Shown here one piece after another: positions 53,921 to 61,976 of a stretch of DNA of 64,000 bases. The stretch's first letter is position 1; the number at the start of each line of letters is the position of its first letter. The stretch comes from Sporisorium sorghi (Eukaryota; Basidiomycota; Ustilaginomycetes; Ustilaginales; Ustilaginaceae). The notes beneath the pieces are model-generated. The model was not told where the DNA came from, ran no database searches, and saw only the letters and a program-made list of their open reading frames with translations. The DNA lies in assembly GCA_023212695.1 (NCBI GenBank), contig JALCCG010000002.1, positions 1 through 64,000 of the forward strand, given 5' to 3'. The position numbers were made by a program, and so were the translations under genes.

Positions 53921-54376
53921 ATGAAAAAAGTATTGACTATTCTTGTAGCGATTACACTGTTCTTTGTAGCGCTGACACCAGATTCCGCAGATGCCAGAAG
54001 AGGCGGCGGCGGTTTCAAATCCGGTAATAAGACATACAACAGCACTCCGAAAAAGAATGATACCAATAATGTGCAACAATCCAACAACCGTTCCAATAAC
54101 ACAGGAGCAGCCAACACAACCAAACGCGGATTCTTTAGCGGCGGCGGCTTGATGAAAGGTCTTATGATCGGTGGTCTTGCCGGTTTGCTCTTCGGCGGAA
54201 TGTTCGCTGGTATGGGCTTCATGGGCGAAATTATGGGATTGTTGATTAACCTCATTGCAATCTGGGCTTTGATTATGGTCGTTATGGCTGTTGTACGTGC
54301 CGTGAAGAATCGTCGTCAACAAAACGAGCGTCGCGACAACAACAACAACAACAATAACAATAATAATCGGTACTAA
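53921..54376 (+). CDS. Secreted/membrane protein with Gly-rich helix and poly-Asn tail
   Basis: 151 residues: a signal peptide (VLTILVAITLFFVALTPDSADA, cleavage around residue 25), an Asn/Thr/Lys-rich linker, a Gly/Met-rich hydrophobic segment (about 76-105, GLMIGGLAGLLFGGMFAGMGF), a second helix, a basic tail and a run of ten Asn. No domain recognised. GGGAGG precedes the ATG. The next gene (DUF2653) starts four bases after its stop, so they are an operon, as in yxcD-type loci. Confidence 0.75.
   Translation: MKKVLTILVAITLFFVALTPDSADARRGGGGFKSGNKTYNSTPKKNDTNNVQQSNNRSNNTGAANTTKRGFFSGGGLMKGLMIGGLAGLLFGGMFAGMGFMGEIMGLLINLIAIWALIMVVMAVVRAVKNRRQQNERRDNNNNNNNNNNRY
54340..54370 (+). repeat. (AAC/AAT)n trinucleotide repeat inside a gene
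   Basis: About ten AAC or AAT codons encode the poly-Asn tail of the membrane protein. Such tracts slip in replication, changing length by whole codons. It lies just ahead of the stop, so the reading frame is kept. Confidence 0.85.
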
Positions 54377-54379
54377 TCC

Positions 54380-54658
54380 ATGGTTCTAAGCATGGACGAA
54401 ATCATCAATGCGGTCTGTCTTCACCAGGCGGAACGCAGAGGCGTCAAACCGACAGATGTATCGCTTGAGCTTAGCTGGGATGAGGATACCGGTTATACGG
54501 CGGAAGTATGGGTAAGCGGAAGAACCCAGTATTTGATTGAGGCTAACCTCATTGAAGCGATTCTTCGCTACCTGCACTCCGAGTACAACATTCGCGCATA
54601 CAGCGAACAGGTAAGACTTGAGCTTGAAGACGAAATTATCGCAATTGTTCAACAATAA
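54380..54658 (+). CDS. yxcD: DUF2653 (YxcD-like) protein
   Basis: 92-residue acidic protein of the DUF2653 family (MDEIINAVCLHQAERRGVKPTDVSLELSWDEDTGYTAEVWV). Function unknown. It follows the membrane gene by four bases; the ATG at 54380 and that at 54392 both lack a strong Shine-Dalgarno, so translation is probably coupled to the gene before. A bidirectional terminator follows. Confidence 0.8.
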   Translation: MVLSMDEIINAVCLHQAERRGVKPTDVSLELSWDEDTGYTAEVWVSGRTQYLIEANLIEAILRYLHSEYNIRAYSEQVRLELEDEIIAIVQQ

Positions 54659-54668
54659 GCAAGAAATC

Positions 54669-54711
54669 AAAAAAACTGCCGCCTTGCGTAACGCGAGGCG
54701 GCAGTTTTTTT
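54669..54711. terminator. Bidirectional terminator
   Basis: AAAACTGCCGCCT pairs with AGGCGGCAGTTTTTTT around a GCG-TAA-CGC tip; T runs on both strands. It serves the rightward DUF2653 operon and the leftward acetyltransferase gene. Confidence 0.94.
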
Positions 54712-54760
54712 ATAATGAACCCTCTTCTTTTTCCAACTTATCTGCAAACGTTCCTGCAGG

Positions 54761-55408
54761 CTATTCATGCTGCTGAAGACCATCCGGCGTGTACACCATG
54801 CAATACTGCCGGAGTGAACTGTTGGGTAACGGAATGATTTTGACCATGCGATAATCGTAGTGCTCATAAATGGGTACGTTGCTTGGGGTCTGTGTCTCCA
54901 ACGTACATAAGATATTCTTCGTATGACATTCTGCAAGCAGTGGCTTTATGATCCTCGAAACGTATCCTTGTCCGCGGCAGCCTTCCTGCACAGCAATCAT
55001 ATCCAAGTGCATATACTGCCGCTCGCCCAGCATCGATAGCCAAACTGAACTCATGCTGCGCAAAATGGTTAGTCCTCGAACAAATCCTCGTATTCCAATG
55101 ATTCGGCAAATCGGCAAGGATTTGATTATGGCAAGCCCGATCTGTTTCGCATACTTAACGTTAGAGAGCAGTGTTCCTGCCTGTCGCTCCGAATGGAATA
55201 CCAACGCCACGGCCTCGAAGTCCTTAGACGTCGTTAATACATCCGAATAAGGATACAACATTTCAATATAGCACTGAAAAAAAATATTCAGTGCGTCGAG
55301 CCTCGTTGTCTCATCAGGCAAAATAAGTTGATATAAAGGGTCATCCTTTGCAAAAGCTTGCGCCAGCACACTGGCTGCCTTTGGAATGTCAGATCGATCT
55401 ACTCTCAA
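54761..55408 (-). CDS. GNAT-family N-acetyltransferase
   Basis: 215 residues with the GNAT core: LDMIAVQEGCRGQGYVSRIIKPLL (motif A, acetyl-CoA loop) and TLETQTPSNVPIYEHYDYRMV (motif B). The acceptor is unknown. The first TTG (55408) has no Shine-Dalgarno, whereas GAGGTGG lies just before an in-frame ATT (55423), so initiation may be at a rare ATT codon and add five residues; this is unproved. It lies between the terminator and the AraC pseudogene, in the same direction as the latter. Confidence 0.82.
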   Translation of the reverse strand: MRVDRSDIPKAASVLAQAFAKDDPLYQLILPDETTRLDALNIFFQCYIEMLYPYSDVLTTSKDFEAVALVFHSERQAGTLLSNVKYAKQIGLAIIKSLPICRIIGIRGFVRGLTILRSMSSVWLSMLGERQYMHLDMIAVQEGCRGQGYVSRIIKPLLAECHTKNILCTLETQTPSNVPIYEHYDYRMVKIIPLPNSSLRQYCMVYTPDGLQQHE

Positions 55409-55454
55409 TAATGTGCTATAAATAATTCCACCTCAAATTGAATTGTCTTTCGAG

Positions 55455-56333
55455 CTAGGAAGAATCCACACGAAACACCTGATACTGCTTCCGGTATTCC
55501 CCGGGGGTGTACGACGATTGACGTTTGAATAACCGTGTAAAGTAGTTATTATCCTGGAAGCCGCGTTGCTCTCCGATTTTGATCAGGGACAGCTCCGAAT
55601 GTGCCAGCAGCCGTTTAGCTCGCTCAATCTGCAGATGATGTCTGTATTGCAGCGGACTCATCCCCGAGTATTGCTTCAAGCAGCGCGCCAAATAATCAAA
55701 ATGATAATGCAGCTCGCGGTCCAACTCTCCCGAATCAAAGGGCTGCTCCAGGTGATTCGCCAAGTAGGAAGCTACCTTTTCGCCAAGAAAATAGGATCCG
55801 GCATGCGGACTGCTCTTTCTCATCCCGTTCTGCAATTGCAGGAGAAGCTGACCGAACAAATTATGCAGCTCAAACGATCGGTATGGTGTAAGCGCACTGT
55901 GCAGTACAAGCATATCTGTCAATATTGGCACAACCGTTCGCAAATCTACAGCTGCAAATTTAGGAATGTCGATCATAGCAGGATGAGATTCCGTATCCTG
56001 ATCCGTCCGCTTTAACAGAGGCTGCTGCCAGTTGTTCTTCTCCACCAGCTGCGGGGACAGCGGATACTGAAAATGAATTCAATATACCTCGGTCTCATCT
56101 TCTGTGGGACGGTATCCGTGATGTATTTTTCCCGGTTCTAGGACCAGCAGCATCTCCTGCTCCACCTCATATTCAACTCCATTCTCCTCCATGTACAGCG
56201 TGCCCTTGGCGCAGATAATCATGTCAAACACCCCAAATCGACGCTTGGCGTGTACGATCCCCGGCTTCCATAGCGTATGGCCTATCGTAGCCAGCTGAGG
56301 AAACGGCGGGACTTGCAGTTCAAGTACGAGCAT
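55455..56333 (-). pseudogene. AraC-family regulator broken by an in-frame nonsense codon
   Basis: The 84-residue cupin-like N-terminus (FGVFDMIICAKGTLYMEENG, PGKIHHGYRPTED) and the C-terminal HTH domain (HLQIERAKRLLAHSELSLIKIGEQRGF, NNYFTRLFKRQ) are in the same frame, separated only by TGA at 56081-56079. The context reads ETEVY stop IHFQYP, where AraC-family proteins have a tryptophan (YW[IV]HF). A single TGG to TGA change is the simplest cause. No other lesion is seen, so the break looks recent. The C-terminal part could still be made from an internal ATG at 56045. Confidence 0.87.
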
Positions 56334-56425
56334 CCCATCACCTTCTAAATAAAGATGTAGAGATTGTACTATACGAAGTCTTCATTCTCAGCTGTAACAA
56401 GGAACATAATCATCCAGAGTGGTAG

Positions 56426-56605
56426 GTTATTGAGGATCTTCTCCCTCTTGCGGACACCCAGGTTACCATTGTCACAGGAGAGCCTGTTCGGGAAGTATAT
56501 CTGGCTCCTCAGCGGACTGCACTTCCCTTCCATCAGGAGAATGGTACCGTAAGCTACTCGGTTCCCACATGGGCTTGCCATCAGATGATCGTACTCCAGT
56601 TCTAA
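56426..56605 (+). pseudogene. C-terminal remnant of a glycoside-hydrolase-like gene
   Basis: A frame of 59 codons ending TAA reads VIEDLLPLADTQVTI ... REVYLAPQRTALPF ... NGTVSYSVPTWACHQMIVLQF. That beta-sandwich ending (DGxVxxxVPxxxxHQMVVLE-like) is typical of the C-terminal domain of some beta-galactosidase- or fucosidase-like enzymes. The same frame continues upstream as NKEHNHPEW but is cut by TAG at 56423, and no enzyme core is present. A terminator follows 10 bases on. The remnant lies just upstream of, and divergent from, the broken AraC gene, so a sugar-use locus appears to have decayed. Confidence 0.65.
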
Positions 56606-56615
56606 ATAACGAACG

Positions 56616-56658
56616 AAAGCTGACGCCTCGATATTCCTCCGGTGTCAGCTTTTTCTTT
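56616..56658 (+). terminator. Terminator of the glycoside-hydrolase remnant
   Basis: AAAGCTGACGCC pairs with GGTGTCAGCTTTT around a 13-base loop, followed by T-rich sequence. It is a strong rightward terminator although no intact rightward gene precedes it, which supports the remnant call. Confidence 0.75.
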
Positions 56659-56693
56659 TCCATATGTGCATCGCATTCGCCTTATCACTCACT

Positions 56694-56936
56694 CTAAGAA
56701 TCAACATGATTCCGAATAAATTCCCGCTCATTTTTATTCAGTCGCTTAAGTGAGTTTTCAAATAAATAAAAATACATAGAACGAAGCTGTTTGATCTTCT
56801 CTATCTCTCCAGCAGGGATGGCTTCCCTGATTGCTAAGGCTAATTTGCCATAACCATTTACAATTTTCTCCGAGCTTAGGATAACGTCAATCAGAAGCTT
56901 CCCCTCTTGATCTTTCATTTTCATTTCATTCTCCAT
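56694..56936 (-). CDS. Small hypothetical protein divergent from the XRE regulator
   Basis: 80 residues, helical and charged (KLALAIREAIPAGEIEKIKQLRSMYFYLFENSLKRLNKNEREFI), no recognised domain. The start at 56936 has AAGGA seven bases upstream; an ATG at 56963 does not. It is divergently arranged with the XRE gene across a pair of palindromic operators, so it is probably regulated by it. Confidence 0.65.
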   Translation of the reverse strand: MENEMKMKDQEGKLLIDVILSSEKIVNGYGKLALAIREAIPAGEIEKIKQLRSMYFYLFENSLKRLNKNEREFIRNHVDS

Positions 56937-56974
56937 CAATCCTTTTTGGCTCCCTCCTATCATTATTCATAAAT

Positions 56975-57018
56975 TTTATGCGAAAAGCGCATAAATATCA
57001 ATATGCAATTTTCGCATA
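56975..57018. promoter_or_regulatory. Two TATGC-N7-GCATA palindromes, likely XRE operators
   Basis: TATGC (56977-56981)-N7-GCATA (56989-56993) and TATGC (57002-57006)-N7-GCATA (57014-57018), 25 bases apart. The first extends to TTTATGCG...CGCATAAA. Both lie between the divergent genes, as expected for a self-regulated switch. Confidence 0.75.
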
Positions 57019-57045
57019 AATTAAACTTTGCTTGGGTGATATACG

Positions 57046-57267
57046 ATGTATAAACGAATTCGGGATTTGCGCGAAGACAGAGATTTAACGCAACAACAGA
57101 TGGCCGATTACCTGCATATTTCGCAAACCACTTATTCTCGATATGAAAGTGGTAATTTGGATGTGCCAAGTACGGTATTGATCAAGTTAGCGGATTTTCA
57201 TAACGTAAGCATCGACTACATTCTGGGTCAGACCGACATGGCAAAGCGTAATCATAACAAGAAATAA
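57046..57267 (+). CDS. XRE-family transcriptional regulator (Cro/CI type)
   Basis: 73 residues consisting of one HTH_3 domain: RDLREDRDLTQQQMADYLHISQTTYSRYESGNLDVPSTVLIKLADFHNVSIDYILG in pieces, with the DYILG hallmark at the end. GGGTGAT precedes the ATG. It probably binds the two palindromes just upstream and controls the divergent 80-residue gene. A terminator follows. Confidence 0.9.
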   Translation: MYKRIRDLREDRDLTQQQMADYLHISQTTYSRYESGNLDVPSTVLIKLADFHNVSIDYILGQTDMAKRNHNKK

Positions 57268-57307
57268 TCCGGCAAACTAATAAGAAAATCGAATTCTCTC
57301 CATGCAG

Positions 57308-57340
57308 AAAAGTGAGATTACAATAATCTCGCTTTTTTTG
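57308..57340 (+). terminator. Terminator of the XRE gene
   Basis: AGTGAGATT pairs with AATCTCGCT around five bases and ends in seven Ts. Confidence 0.88.
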
Positions 57341-57451
57341 CGTTTTTCATATTTTTGTTAATAATATAACTCTCTCGATCCGTCTCCGCTGTTTGGATCT
57401 GATACCTGGCAAGTCAATACGATCGTTGTTTTTAACCTCATAACCAACATC

Positions 57452-57490
57452 TTGATACTTTTTATACTTTTATGTATACTATGTATAGTA
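57452..57490 (+). promoter_or_regulatory. Promoter with an overlapping palindrome, iscA-type gene
   Basis: TTGATA (57452-57457), exactly 17 bases, TATACT (57475-57480). A perfect inverted repeat TACTAT-GT-ATAGTA (57477-57490) overlaps the -10 and start region and could be a repressor site. The regulator is not known. Confidence 0.7.
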
Positions 57491-57536
57491 AATAATTCTT
57501 GGAAAATTAAATATAGATTATAGGAGCGGAAGACTC

Positions 57537-57893
57537 ATGATTGAAATAAGTGATAAAGCCAAGTCCGTCATAGACGAGATGATACATACTAACAGTGACT
57601 CCAATCTATTCCTTAGAGTAGGCATTGAAGATGGCGGCTGCAGCGGTCTTTCCTATCATATCAAGTTAGATAATACACTCACGGAGCATGATAACGTTCT
57701 GCCTCAAGAGCGCTTCCAGATCGTATGGGACAAACGGAGTGAAGATTTCTTGGAAGGCATCCAAATCGATTATATGGATCAAGGAATGACCGGCGGTTTT
57801 ACCATCGACAATCCGAATGCCAAGGCAACATGCGGCTGTGGCGCGAGCTTCAGAACCGCAACCTATAAAGGCAACCGGCAAAAATGTGATTAA
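57537..57893 (+). CDS. HesB/IscA-type iron-sulfur cluster assembly protein
   Basis: 118 residues of the A-type carrier family. DGGCSGLSYHI holds the first cysteine and KATCGCGASF the CxC pair, the three cysteine ligands that carry the cluster. The last eight residues add an extra Cys. TAGGAG precedes the ATG. It stands alone with its own promoter and terminator rather than in a suf or isc operon. Confidence 0.93.
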   Translation: MIEISDKAKSVIDEMIHTNSDSNLFLRVGIEDGGCSGLSYHIKLDNTLTEHDNVLPQERFQIVWDKRSEDFLEGIQIDYMDQGMTGGFTIDNPNAKATCGCGASFRTATYKGNRQKCD

Positions 57894-57901
57894 CATAACC
57901 C

Positions 57902-57936
57902 AAAACCCGTTTCTCTGTGATGAGAACGGGTTTTTG
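57902..57936 (+). terminator. Terminator of the iscA-type gene
   Basis: AAAACCCGTTTCTC pairs with GAGAACGGGTTTTT around six bases and runs into TTTTTGTGTTTTTT. Confidence 0.92.
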
Positions 57937-58092
57937 TGTTTTTTGGATATAGTGCTTTGAAACCATGTTTTCCTCCACAAGATTAGCGAATAGGCGCCGG
58001 TATCGATGCCTGACAAACAGGCACCCTCTCTCTTTAATTATGAAGTAAGCGGTTTCGCAAAATTCCAATAAGGCTACTCCAATGCCAACTCA

Positions 58093-59682
58093 TCAAGCCG
58101 CGATTCCAAGCGGGGAGAACAACACATACACCGCGATCATCAAAACAATCATGACAACTGTAAATGCTCTCGCATGTTTCCACGGTGTCAGGTCTACCTT
58201 GCCTGAATTGTACAGCACGAATTCTTCTTCACGCGGCGCAAACTTACCCACAATTAGCATGACAAACACACATACAGGGAACAGCACACTTAGGATATAC
58301 AAGAAGTTAATCTCACCTAAGAAGTACTTGGACAACGCATAAAGTACGATATGTACACACAATGCGATTTTGGGCGCCATCGCCGGCACTCTCTTCGTGA
58401 AGAACCCAACCACAACCGCCGCGATAATCGGCACATTATAGAATCCAAACATTTCTTGCAAATAATAATACAAACCTGAGGGTGCAAATAAAATAAGAGG
58501 AGCTATCGCTACAGATACGAGACCGAGTACGATAGCAAATATACGGCCTGCTTTGACCAATTGCTTCTCTGTTGCTTGAGGCTTGAACAACGGCTTATAG
58601 ATATCGAGCGTAAACAACGTCAAAGAGCTGTTCAATGCTCCGTTGAAGGAGCTTAAGATTGCTCCAAACAATACAGCGGCGAAGAATCCGGATAACAGTG
58701 TCGGCAATACTTCTATCACAAGAGAAGGATATGCCATATCCGCATTTGATAATGAGTTATTGAACAAGTGATACGCAATGATACCTGGAATCACAAGGTA
58801 GAAGGCCCCGAATATTTTGAACATGCCCGCATACAGAACGCCCTTTTGGCCTTCCTTCAAGTTCTTTGCGCCTAATGTACGCTGTACAATCGCCTGATTT
58901 GTACACCAGTAGAACAAATTATTGAACAGCAGGCCGAAGAAAATCGTAACAAATGGAACAGGTGAACTGCTGTCACCGATGGAATTCAACTTCTCTGGCT
59001 CTTTTTGCAGCAAGGTATTGACGCCATCAACCAGGTCCCCACCGCCTAGTGCAACTAGACCAAGAATGGTAATTAATAATCCGCCTACGATGAGACCTAC
59101 CCCATTCATCGTATCTGACAAGGCACAGGCCCGTAGACCACCTAGAACAACATAGAGGATACCGACAACACCGATCACCAATGAAACGACAAGCACCATT
59201 CCATAGTCACCAAAGCCAAAAATAGAGGACAAGCTAAAAATTGTATCTAACACAAGCGCGCCTGAATAAAGAACTGTCGGAAGATACGCCATCGCATAAC
59301 CGAGCAAGAACAAGATCGAAATAATCTGTCGTGTACGCATATCGTAGCGCTGCTCCAAGAAGTCTGGAATCGTTGTGATTCCTGCTTTCAAATAGCGAGG
59401 CAGGAAAACAAATGCCATGAATATCAATGCAATTGGTGAAGTAACCTCCCACGCCATGACAACCATGGATGAGCCATAGCTCTGTCCATTCAATCCCACC
59501 ATTTGCTCGGTGGATAAATTCGTCAGAAGCAGAGAGCCTGCAATAACGATCCCCGTCAAACTACGTCCGCCTAAAAAATAGCCATCTGAACTATTCAAAT
59601 CCACTGATTTCGTCTTATGCCACGAGTACCACGCTATGAAGCACGTATATAGTAAAAAGGTAATGACTGTGATGTAAAGCAT
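58093..59682 (-). CDS. Sodium/solute symporter (SSS family), probably inositol or sugar uptake
   Basis: 529 residues with about 13 to 14 membrane helices. SSS features: the N-terminal FLGGRSLTGIVIAGSLLLTNLSTEQMVGLNGQ helix, GAILSSFNGALNSSLTLFTLDIY and the long cytoplasmic loop after it. It is the last gene of the inositol operon, after the iolG-type gene by 46 bases, so the most likely cargo is myo-inositol or a related cyclitol. The cargo is inferred only from context. Confidence 0.88.
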   Translation of the reverse strand: MLYITVITFLLYTCFIAWYSWHKTKSVDLNSSDGYFLGGRSLTGIVIAGSLLLTNLSTEQMVGLNGQSYGSSMVVMAWEVTSPIALIFMAFVFLPRYLKAGITTIPDFLEQRYDMRTRQIISILFLLGYAMAYLPTVLYSGALVLDTIFSLSSIFGFGDYGMVLVVSLVIGVVGILYVVLGGLRACALSDTMNGVGLIVGGLLITILGLVALGGGDLVDGVNTLLQKEPEKLNSIGDSSSPVPFVTIFFGLLFNNLFYWCTNQAIVQRTLGAKNLKEGQKGVLYAGMFKIFGAFYLVIPGIIAYHLFNNSLSNADMAYPSLVIEVLPTLLSGFFAAVLFGAILSSFNGALNSSLTLFTLDIYKPLFKPQATEKQLVKAGRIFAIVLGLVSVAIAPLILFAPSGLYYYLQEMFGFYNVPIIAAVVVGFFTKRVPAMAPKIALCVHIVLYALSKYFLGEINFLYILSVLFPVCVFVMLIVGKFAPREEEFVLYNSGKVDLTPWKHARAFTVVMIVLMIAVYVLFSPLGIAA

Positions 59683-59728
59683 GCCTTATTCCCCTTCCGC
59701 TCATCGAGTAACTACTGTTCTCCGTCGT

Positions 59729-60787
59729 TTATTTATCAGTCGATACAACGGACTGCACAGCAACCAACTGGCCCGTCTCGAACGATAGCTTGCACGCATA
59801 TCCCAGTATGGTCGACTGAATACCATCGGCTACCGTTACCTCCGGCTTTCGAGTTTCACGGATACAGCGGATAAATTCAATCACTTCATCCACGTATGCA
59901 AACTCGAACCGCTCCAGGAATCCGCTTGTGCATTCCTGCACGATTCCGCGCTCATCCATAAGCACAACTTGATTTTTATCTGGATTTGTACCGATACGCA
60001 AAGAGCCATGCGTCCCGATAATTTCTGTCTCAATATGGTAACCATGGGCACAGTTCCTACTTGCCACGAATATCCCCATCTTCTTACTTCCGAACTGTAC
60101 GAGAGCCGCTCCGGTTTCTGCATCCTGCAGCTGTTCAAATTCCGGATAACGATGGGAACCGCCAATCGCCCATACCGTTTCCGCTTCAGCGCCAAGATAC
60201 CAGCGCGCTAGATCAAAATCGTGAATCGCCATGTCAAGAAATAATCCGCCGCTGTAGTTGCTCTTAGCGAACTTCAAGAAGGTAGGCATCGCCTGAGCAG
60301 GATCAAGCCCATAACAGCGGACAAGCACCGGCTCGCCAATCGCGCCAGCTTCAATCTGCCGCTTGGCATAAGCGTAAGAGCGGTCATAACGTCTCATGAA
60401 TCCAAGCATGAACACTTGATCAGGATGACGCTGTACAGCTTCCCGCACACGCAGTGCTTCTTCGATACTCAGGCCAAGCGGCTTCTCGGAGAAGACGTGG
60501 AAGCCCGCTGCAAAGGCCTGCTCGATCTGCTTGCTGTGGAATCCTGATGGAGAGGCGATAAAGATCGCATCAAGCTCTGTATTTTGCAACATTTCCTCGT
60601 AATCCGTGTATCCATACGGAACGCTAAGTTCACGCTGAGCAGCCACTACTTCCTCTTCCTTCACACTGCATACGGCAGTCAATGTGCAGTGCGGTATCCG
60701 AAATGCCAAATTTTCAGCATGCTGTCTTCCTAATCGTCCTAAACCCACCAACCCTACTGATATACGTCTGTTGTCGTTCAATAACAC
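59729..60787 (-). CDS. iolG: Inositol 2-dehydrogenase-like oxidoreductase
   Basis: 352-residue Gfo/Idh/MocA enzyme: NAD site GLVGLGRLGRQHAENLAF, FSEKPLG (the EKP motif with catalytic Lys), SGGLFLDMAIHDFDLARWYLG (Asp/His pair). It oxidises myo- or scyllo-inositol to the inosose. GTG at 60787 is chosen because AAGGAG is seven bases upstream; a TTG two codons on is also possible. It could equally be an iolX/iolW-like scyllo-inositol dehydrogenase, which sequence cannot settle. Confidence 0.87.
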   Translation of the reverse strand: MLLNDNRRISVGLVGLGRLGRQHAENLAFRIPHCTLTAVCSVKEEEVVAAQRELSVPYGYTDYEEMLQNTELDAIFIASPSGFHSKQIEQAFAAGFHVFSEKPLGLSIEEALRVREAVQRHPDQVFMLGFMRRYDRSYAYAKRQIEAGAIGEPVLVRCYGLDPAQAMPTFLKFAKSNYSGGLFLDMAIHDFDLARWYLGAEAETVWAIGGSHRYPEFEQLQDAETGAALVQFGSKKMGIFVASRNCAHGYHIETEIIGTHGSLRIGTNPDKNQVVLMDERGIVQECTSGFLERFEFAYVDEVIEFIRCIRETRKPEVTVADGIQSTILGYACKLSFETGQLVAVQSVVSTDK

Positions 60788-60929
60788 GCTCCCACTCCTT
60801 ATTCTCCGAATCACTTTTTCACTAAAATTCCGGTGATTTAATATCCACGCAGCTGTCGGCTCATTTCTTTTATACCCCTCGTTCCCAAATCCCTGATGGA
60901 ACCCGTTTCGACGTTAGAAATCCCCCGGA

Positions 60930-61826
60930 CTATATACCTGCTGTGTCCCGAATATAACCTCTCGCTTTTATCGCAAATTCCAACGGATTTGCTCTCGCCG
61001 GGTCCTGTTCTGCTTCGACTAGCAGCCATCCTTCATATGCAGCACCCGATAATTCCTCAAAGACAGGCATGAAGTCGATGCAGCCGTCTCCCGGAACTGT
61101 GAACACACCGGACTTCACGGCTTGTAAAAAGCTCATCTGCTCAGTACGAACTTGATGTGCTACATCTGCCCGCACATCTTTCAAATGCACATGCTTAATA
61201 CGGCTTATGTGACGCTTCAACACATCCAGGTGACTCTCTCCAGAGAACACGAGGTGACCGGTATCATACAGCAGGGATACAAGTGCCGGGTCCGTGTGCT
61301 CCATGAGTCGGTTGATCTCTTCTGTGGTCTGTACACCGGTACCCATGTGATGATGATAAACAAGGTGCATCCCTCTCTCCCATGCCCTTTTTCCAAGCCC
61401 GTGCAAACCCTCTGCCAGAAGGCTCCATTGCTCCTCGCTAAATACAGGCTTATTGGCAAACAACGGCGTCTCCATCTGACATTGAACGCTGTGCCCTTGC
61501 TCTGAAACGACGATGACCTTCGCACCCATCGCATGCAGGAAATCACGATGTTCGATGAACATTTTCTCTATCTCCGCGTAATCCCGAACGGTTAAATGCG
61601 CGCTAAACCACGCGCTTGCCACTTCCAGGTTTCTTAAGTGCAGCGCCTTTCTTAAAGCGCTTACATTTCTGGGGTACTTATTCCCAATCTCCGTTCCTGT
61701 GAACCCCGCCAATGCCATTTCACTAATACACTGCTCAAACGTATTTCCTGCGCCCAATTCAGGCATGTCATCATTAGTCCAACCTATAGGGGCAATTCCA
61801 AGCTTTACATTTCCTGCAGCAAACAT
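60930..61826 (-). CDS. iolE: Myo-inosose-2 dehydratase
   Basis: 298-residue TIM-barrel metalloenzyme that dehydrates 2-keto-myo-inositol. KLGIAPIGWTNDDMPELG is the family start; metal ligands come from the E/D/H set (GTEIGNKYP, LLYDTGHLVFSGE, KHVHLKDVR, LVEAEQDP). The start at 61826 has GGGAGGA; an ATG at 61856 is less well placed. A cre-like site lies in its 5' coding part. It sits between iolD and iolG with gaps of about 120 and 140 bases. Confidence 0.94.
   Translation of the reverse strand: MFAAGNVKLGIAPIGWTNDDMPELGAGNTFEQCISEMALAGFTGTEIGNKYPRNVSALRKALHLRNLEVASAWFSAHLTVRDYAEIEKMFIEHRDFLHAMGAKVIVVSEQGHSVQCQMETPLFANKPVFSEEQWSLLAEGLHGLGKRAWERGMHLVYHHHMGTGVQTTEEINRLMEHTDPALVSLLYDTGHLVFSGESHLDVLKRHISRIKHVHLKDVRADVAHQVRTEQMSFLQAVKSGVFTVPGDGCIDFMPVFEELSGAAYEGWLLVEAEQDPARANPLEFAIKARGYIRDTAGI
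61652..61665 (-). promoter_or_regulatory. cre-like site (CcpA) inside iolE
   Basis: On the minus strand TGTAAGCGCTTTAA matches the cre consensus TGWAANCGNTNWCA at all but one position. It lies about 160 bases after the iolE start and may block transcription through the operon when glucose is present. Bacillus subtilis has a similar internal cre in its iol operon (in iolB). Confidence 0.55.
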
Positions 61827-61976
61827 ATTCATTCCTCCCAGCTGAGTGATTTTCAATGAATCCCCATACGGGAAAAGCCGAAAGTGAAGGTGATCGCCAA
61901 TTAACCCTGCTCCATTCTTAGCAGTAATCTACGACCACCTTGCCTTCTGCCATTATTCACCGATCCAATTATCGGT

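Noticed and set aside
56694..57267. Toxin-antitoxin module
   Set aside because: The pair is divergent, not co-directional; the small protein has no toxin-like motif and the XRE protein is a plain Cro-type regulator.
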